Part shown: one piece after another, positions 27,559 to 30,390 of the stretch | Position numbering within the stretch: position 1 is the first letter of the stretch | Layout: every line of letters begins with the position of its first letter | From: Thermococcaceae archaeon | GTDB taxonomy: Archaea; Methanobacteriota_B; Thermococci; Thermococcales; Thermococcaceae | Direction: 5' to 3' | Length of the DNA: 30,390 nucleotides | Assembly (NCBI GenBank): GCA_027064745.1 | Contig: JAMOPD010000369.1 | Location: 1 to 30,390, forward strand | Position numbers and translations under genes: made by a program | Notes under the pieces: generated by a model | Told to the model about the DNA's origin: nothing | The model's database searches: none | What the model saw: the letters and a program-made list of their open reading frames with translations, nothing else

Positions 27559-29517
27559 ATGAAATTCACAACTCTCACAATTAATCTGGATAATGGAGAA
27601 ATAAAAGCAGAGGACATTGAAAAAGAAGGCGTTTACGGCGTGATAGACTACGCTATTCACCTACACAGCGAAATATATAAGACCTATCAACTCAGTCCAT
27701 ATGACCCGAATAATGTTGTTGTTTTTGGAAAAGGGCCATTTGCTGGTTCGGTTCTTCCGGGATCACATAGATTGATGTTTGTCTTCCGCTCACCGCTTTA
27801 TGGAGTATTGTTCCCATCAGCGATGGGCGGTGCGGCCTATCAGTTCCAGCGGGTTGGCGTTGATTTTGTGGTCTTGAAGGGCAAACGGGAGAAGCCAACA
27901 GTGATACTCCTGAGTGGCGATGGAGAGAACATGACTGTCGAGCTCCATGAAATCGAGCTTGAAAAGATTATTGAAATCTGGAGAGGCTATAAAGGTGAGG
28001 AAGGCGTCTATGCCCTCACCCAGTACCTCATAGATAACTTTCGAGATAAGTTTGATTCTGAGTTCAGGATTGCCTGTGTTGGCCCTGCTGCACTGAATAC
28101 GAACTTTGGCTCCATATTCTCACAGACGCTTAGAAAAGGCGAGAGGGTCATCGGCAGTGAAGATTGGGCTGCAAGAGGAGGAAGTGGAAGTGTTCTTCTG
28201 AGGGCACATAATGTTGTAGCCATAATTTTCGGAGGAAAAGCAAAGAAGAAGTTCCCCAAAGAAGACATAAGCAACATAAGAAACGCCAAGCCGATAGTTG
28301 AGGGAGTTTTAAAGAAGCCGATGTTTGATGTCATAGCCGAAAAGACCACGAAGTACAAGTATAATCCAAAACTGAAAACCGGTGGTACCTTTGGAGGAAA
28401 CTACCCTGCCGAAGGAGACTTCATCCCGATTCTCAACTGGCAGATGCCGTATATAAAGAAGGAAGACAGAATTAAAATCCATGAGAATATAATGAAACAC
28501 TATTGGGAGCCCTTTAACAAGAAGGCCATAGAAACCAAGAACTGGACTACCTGTGGTGAGCCGTGTCCTGTTGCATGCAAGAAATATGCCGATGGACATC
28601 ACATCGAATATGAGCCCTTTGAGGCAAACGGTCCCCTCAGCGGGAGCATAGTCCTGAGGGCGAGCCAAATAAGCGTTCATGCTGCAGATGCCATGGGATT
28701 CGATGCGATTGAATTTGGCGGCTTAGCCGCGTGGGTTCTCGAACTGGTGCATAGAGACCTCCTCAAGCCCGAAGAGATAGGACTCAGCGGAAAACCTGAA
28801 TTTACAAAAGAATCCCTTCTCCTAAAACCTGTGGAGGCGAGTGAAACCAACGCCAAGCTGGTCGCTGAGTTGGCCCACAGTGTTGCCTTTGCTGAGAATG
28901 AAATCGCTAAAATTTTGGGGCTTGGAAAGAGAAAGGCTAGTATGGTTCTTGATGAAAAGTTCAAGGACAGGCTGAAGTACGGAGAGAGCTTCAAGGACTA
29001 CGGCGTTTTCGTGCCGCTTGGCGAGAACGGGGAGATAACGCCAACAATGTACTGGGCTATAGGCAACTACATTCCTCTACCTATTCAGGGTCGCTACTGG
29101 ACGTTCTACCAGTTCGGAGTCTTTCTTGAGCCCGAGGAGCTTGCCCAGAAGATAGTCGCCAGCGCGACTTGGGAGTTCTGGTACGACAACATTGGCTGGT
29201 GCCGTTTCCACAGGAAATGGATGAAACCTGTGCTCAAAGTCCTGTTCCTTGAAGCCTACGGTGAGAATGTTGATATGGAGGAGCACTCAAGAAAGCAGAT
29301 CAGAAAGCTCATAGATTTCGCAAAGAAGGCTGGTTATGAACCCGTGTTCTGGGACTCGATGAGAGTAATTGACCTTGTAGCCAGGGGAAGCGAGGAGTTC
29401 GGAAATGAGAAGTGGGCGGCTAAGTTCAGGGAGGACAAAATAGGAACAGCTAAAGAATACCTCAGGAGAGTTCTGCAGGCATACAGTGACATACTGAATG
29501 TCGACTGGCGGATTTAA
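27559..29517 (+). CDS. gor: glyceraldehyde-3-phosphate:ferredoxin oxidoreductase (GAPOR)
   Basis: 652 aa tungsten enzyme of the aldehyde ferredoxin oxidoreductase family that oxidises GAP to 3-phosphoglycerate with ferredoxin, replacing GAPDH and phosphoglycerate kinase in glycolysis. The N-terminal domain has GKGPFAGSVLPGSHRL and PLYGVLFPSAMGGAAYQF, which fit GAPOR better than AOR or FOR. Cluster ligands are Cys332-x3-Cys336-x3-Cys340 (TTCGEPCPVACKK) and Cys548 (GWCRFHRKW). The length equals known GAPOR. The ATG at 27559 follows GGGGGGAG. It has its own TGM-controlled promoter directly after the glycerol operon that supplies triose phosphate, and it needs the tungstopterin made via the MoaD/MoaE genes. 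Confidence 0.96.
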   Translation: MKFTTLTINLDNGEIKAEDIEKEGVYGVIDYAIHLHSEIYKTYQLSPYDPNNVVVFGKGPFAGSVLPGSHRLMFVFRSPLYGVLFPSAMGGAAYQFQRVGVDFVVLKGKREKPTVILLSGDGENMTVELHEIELEKIIEIWRGYKGEEGVYALTQYLIDNFRDKFDSEFRIACVGPAALNTNFGSIFSQTLRKGERVIGSEDWAARGGSGSVLLRAHNVVAIIFGGKAKKKFPKEDISNIRNAKPIVEGVLKKPMFDVIAEKTTKYKYNPKLKTGGTFGGNYPAEGDFIPILNWQMPYIKKEDRIKIHENIMKHYWEPFNKKAIETKNWTTCGEPCPVACKKYADGHHIEYEPFEANGPLSGSIVLRASQISVHAADAMGFDAIEFGGLAAWVLELVHRDLLKPEEIGLSGKPEFTKESLLLKPVEASETNAKLVAELAHSVAFAENEIAKILGLGKRKASMVLDEKFKDRLKYGESFKDYGVFVPLGENGEITPTMYWAIGNYIPLPIQGRYWTFYQFGVFLEPEELAQKIVASATWEFWYDNIGWCRFHRKWMKPVLKVLFLEAYGENVDMEEHSRKQIRKLIDFAKKAGYEPVFWDSMRVIDLVARGSEEFGNEKWAAKFREDKIGTAKEYLRRVLQAYSDILNVDWRI

Positions 29518-29626
29518 CCTCTCTTCTCAAATTCTGCATTTCACGTAGGGTTTTCTTTTTCATAATTGTGCTTTCTTCACATTTCTATTTTAGAGGTTTC
29601 AAATTAGAGAGCACATGAGCCAAATC

Positions 29627-29634
29627 CTTATATT
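29627..29634 (+). promoter_or_regulatory. TATA box of the terminal FAD gene
   Basis: CAAATC followed by CTTATATT gives a predicted transcript start near 29653 and a short leader containing GGTGG at 29657-29661, five bases before the ATG at 29666. Confidence 0.5.
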
Positions 29635-29665
29635 TCTAACCTCTCCTCTTCTATCTGGTGGTAAA

Positions 29666-30390
29666 ATGAAAGCCAAGGCTGTTGTAATAGGCTCCGGAAT
29701 CGGCGGGCTCCTGATGGCATCATTTTTATCAAAAAGCGGTTATGATGTAACGGTTCTTGAAAAAGCTCCATATATCGGGGGAAGATGCACCAACCTGAAC
29801 TATAGGGGCTTTGGTCTTTCCACAGGGGCATTCCACATGATTCCCCACGGTGCTGACGGGCCTCTGGCGTATCTCCTTAACCTCCTCAAGGCAAATGTTC
29901 AGATAGTCAATTCAAAGCCGAAGGGCATGATTCTCTACAAGGGAAAGCTATTTCCATACAAGGAGGGATGGAAGTACTTGAGCTTCAGGGAAAAGGCCAG
30001 GGCAACCAAGCTCCTTCTCGACGTCAAGAGGAATAGACTGCCAACCGGGGAAGAGGCCGAGATGAGCGGGCGCGAGTGGATAAGAGAGAAGATAGGTGGC
30101 AACGAGTTCGTCGACCTCTTTATCCGAAGCTTTCTTGGTTGGGCAGACAGCGTTCTGGATGTTCCAGCCAGGGAGCTTGCAAAGGAGATAAAAGCCGCTC
30201 TGAGGTGGGGCGGGCCCGGGCTGATCAAGGGTGGCTGTAAAGCCCTAACTGGGGAGCTCGCGAGAATTGTGGCAGAAAACGGCGGGAAGATACTCACGAG
30301 AAAGAAGGCCGTTGAGGTTGATGTCGACTCAAAGAAGGTCATCACCGCTGACGGGGACGAGCTGAATTACGACGTCCTTATCTCGAACGC
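29666..30390 (+). CDS. phytoene-desaturase-like NAD(P)/FAD protein, C-terminus missing
   Basis: 241 codons are visible before the window ends. The protein opens with a dinucleotide-binding motif (AVVIGSGIGGLLMASFLSK) and the amine-oxidase-type GGRCTN stretch (VLEKAPYIGGRCTNLN), then STGAFHMIPHG, as in COG1233 phytoene dehydrogenase-related proteins. These act on isoprenoid or other lipid-like substrates, but many archaeal members are uncharacterised. It has its own promoter and is not obviously linked to the glycerol genes. Confidence 0.85.
   Translation, partial: MKAKAVVIGSGIGGLLMASFLSKSGYDVTVLEKAPYIGGRCTNLNYRGFGLSTGAFHMIPHGADGPLAYLLNLLKANVQIVNSKPKGMILYKGKLFPYKEGWKYLSFREKARATKLLLDVKRNRLPTGEEAEMSGREWIREKIGGNEFVDLFIRSFLGWADSVLDVPARELAKEIKAALRWGGPGLIKGGCKALTGELARIVAENGGKILTRKKAVEVDVDSKKVITADGDELNYDVLISN

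Noticed and set aside
27559..29517. General aldehyde or formaldehyde ferredoxin oxidoreductase
   Set aside because: N-terminal landmarks, length and the TGM promoter all fit GAPOR.

Overview
The window reads as a chromosomal segment of a Thermococcales archaeon, most likely a lower-GC Thermococcus or a close relative. Supporting signs are archaeal lipid synthesis (CDP-archaeol synthase), the archaeal fructose-bisphosphate aldolase/phosphatase, the tungsten enzyme GAP:ferredoxin oxidoreductase, an intron-containing tRNA-Trp, BRE/TATA promoters, and very regular ribosome binding sites (GGTGA or GGTGG, five bases, then the start codon). The species assignment is inference. No insertion sequence, CRISPR array, rRNA or replication origin was seen.

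Layout. 1-1.8 kb (minus): start of a membrane protein, an RNA m5C methyltransferase with a PUA domain, and a small unknown protein. 1.9-7.9 kb (minus): an RND/MMPL-type transporter, a large surface protein with five CARDB-like repeats and a LEA14-like membrane-anchored protein. These face a divergent GbsR/MarR-like regulator across a perfect 24-bp palindrome. 8.5-10.5 kb (plus): carS, then a MoaD - E1-like - MoaE cassette for molybdopterin/tungstopterin. 10.6-12.5 kb: a radical-SAM-like protein that lacks the SAM-cluster motif but keeps SPASM-type cysteines, convergent with a two-HTH regulator. 12.5-14.5 kb: adenosine-specific kinase family protein, RdgB, an Lrp-type regulator and a small membrane protein. 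14.54-14.68 kb (minus): tRNA-Trp(CCA) whose intron is a C/D-box guide RNA.

15.3-29.5 kb is a triose-phosphate metabolic island. The fbp gene is followed by a convergent minus-strand operon dhaK-dhaL-dhaM-HPr-EI, a self-contained PEP-dependent dihydroxyacetone kinase relay. Across an intergenic region the plus strand carries glpF-glpK, then a glpA-like dehydrogenase, a flavin oxidoreductase, a DUF1667 protein and tpiA, followed by gor (GAPOR). Glycerol would enter through GlpF, be phosphorylated by GlpK and oxidised to DHAP. Dihydroxyacetone would be phosphorylated by the Dha/PTS relay to the same DHAP. TpiA gives GAP, which goes either down through GAPOR or up through Fbp. The window ends in a phytoene-desaturase-like FAD protein.

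Regulatory signals match this logic. A Thermococcales glycolytic motif (TGM) lies upstream of the TATA box at fbp and downstream of it at gor. A separate repeated motif (GTTATAAC followed by CTTTAC) sits in the dhaK/glpF intergenic region. A third inverted-repeat family (ATACTGTCA ... TGACA) occurs at the Lrp-type gene's own promoter and at two other intergenic sites.
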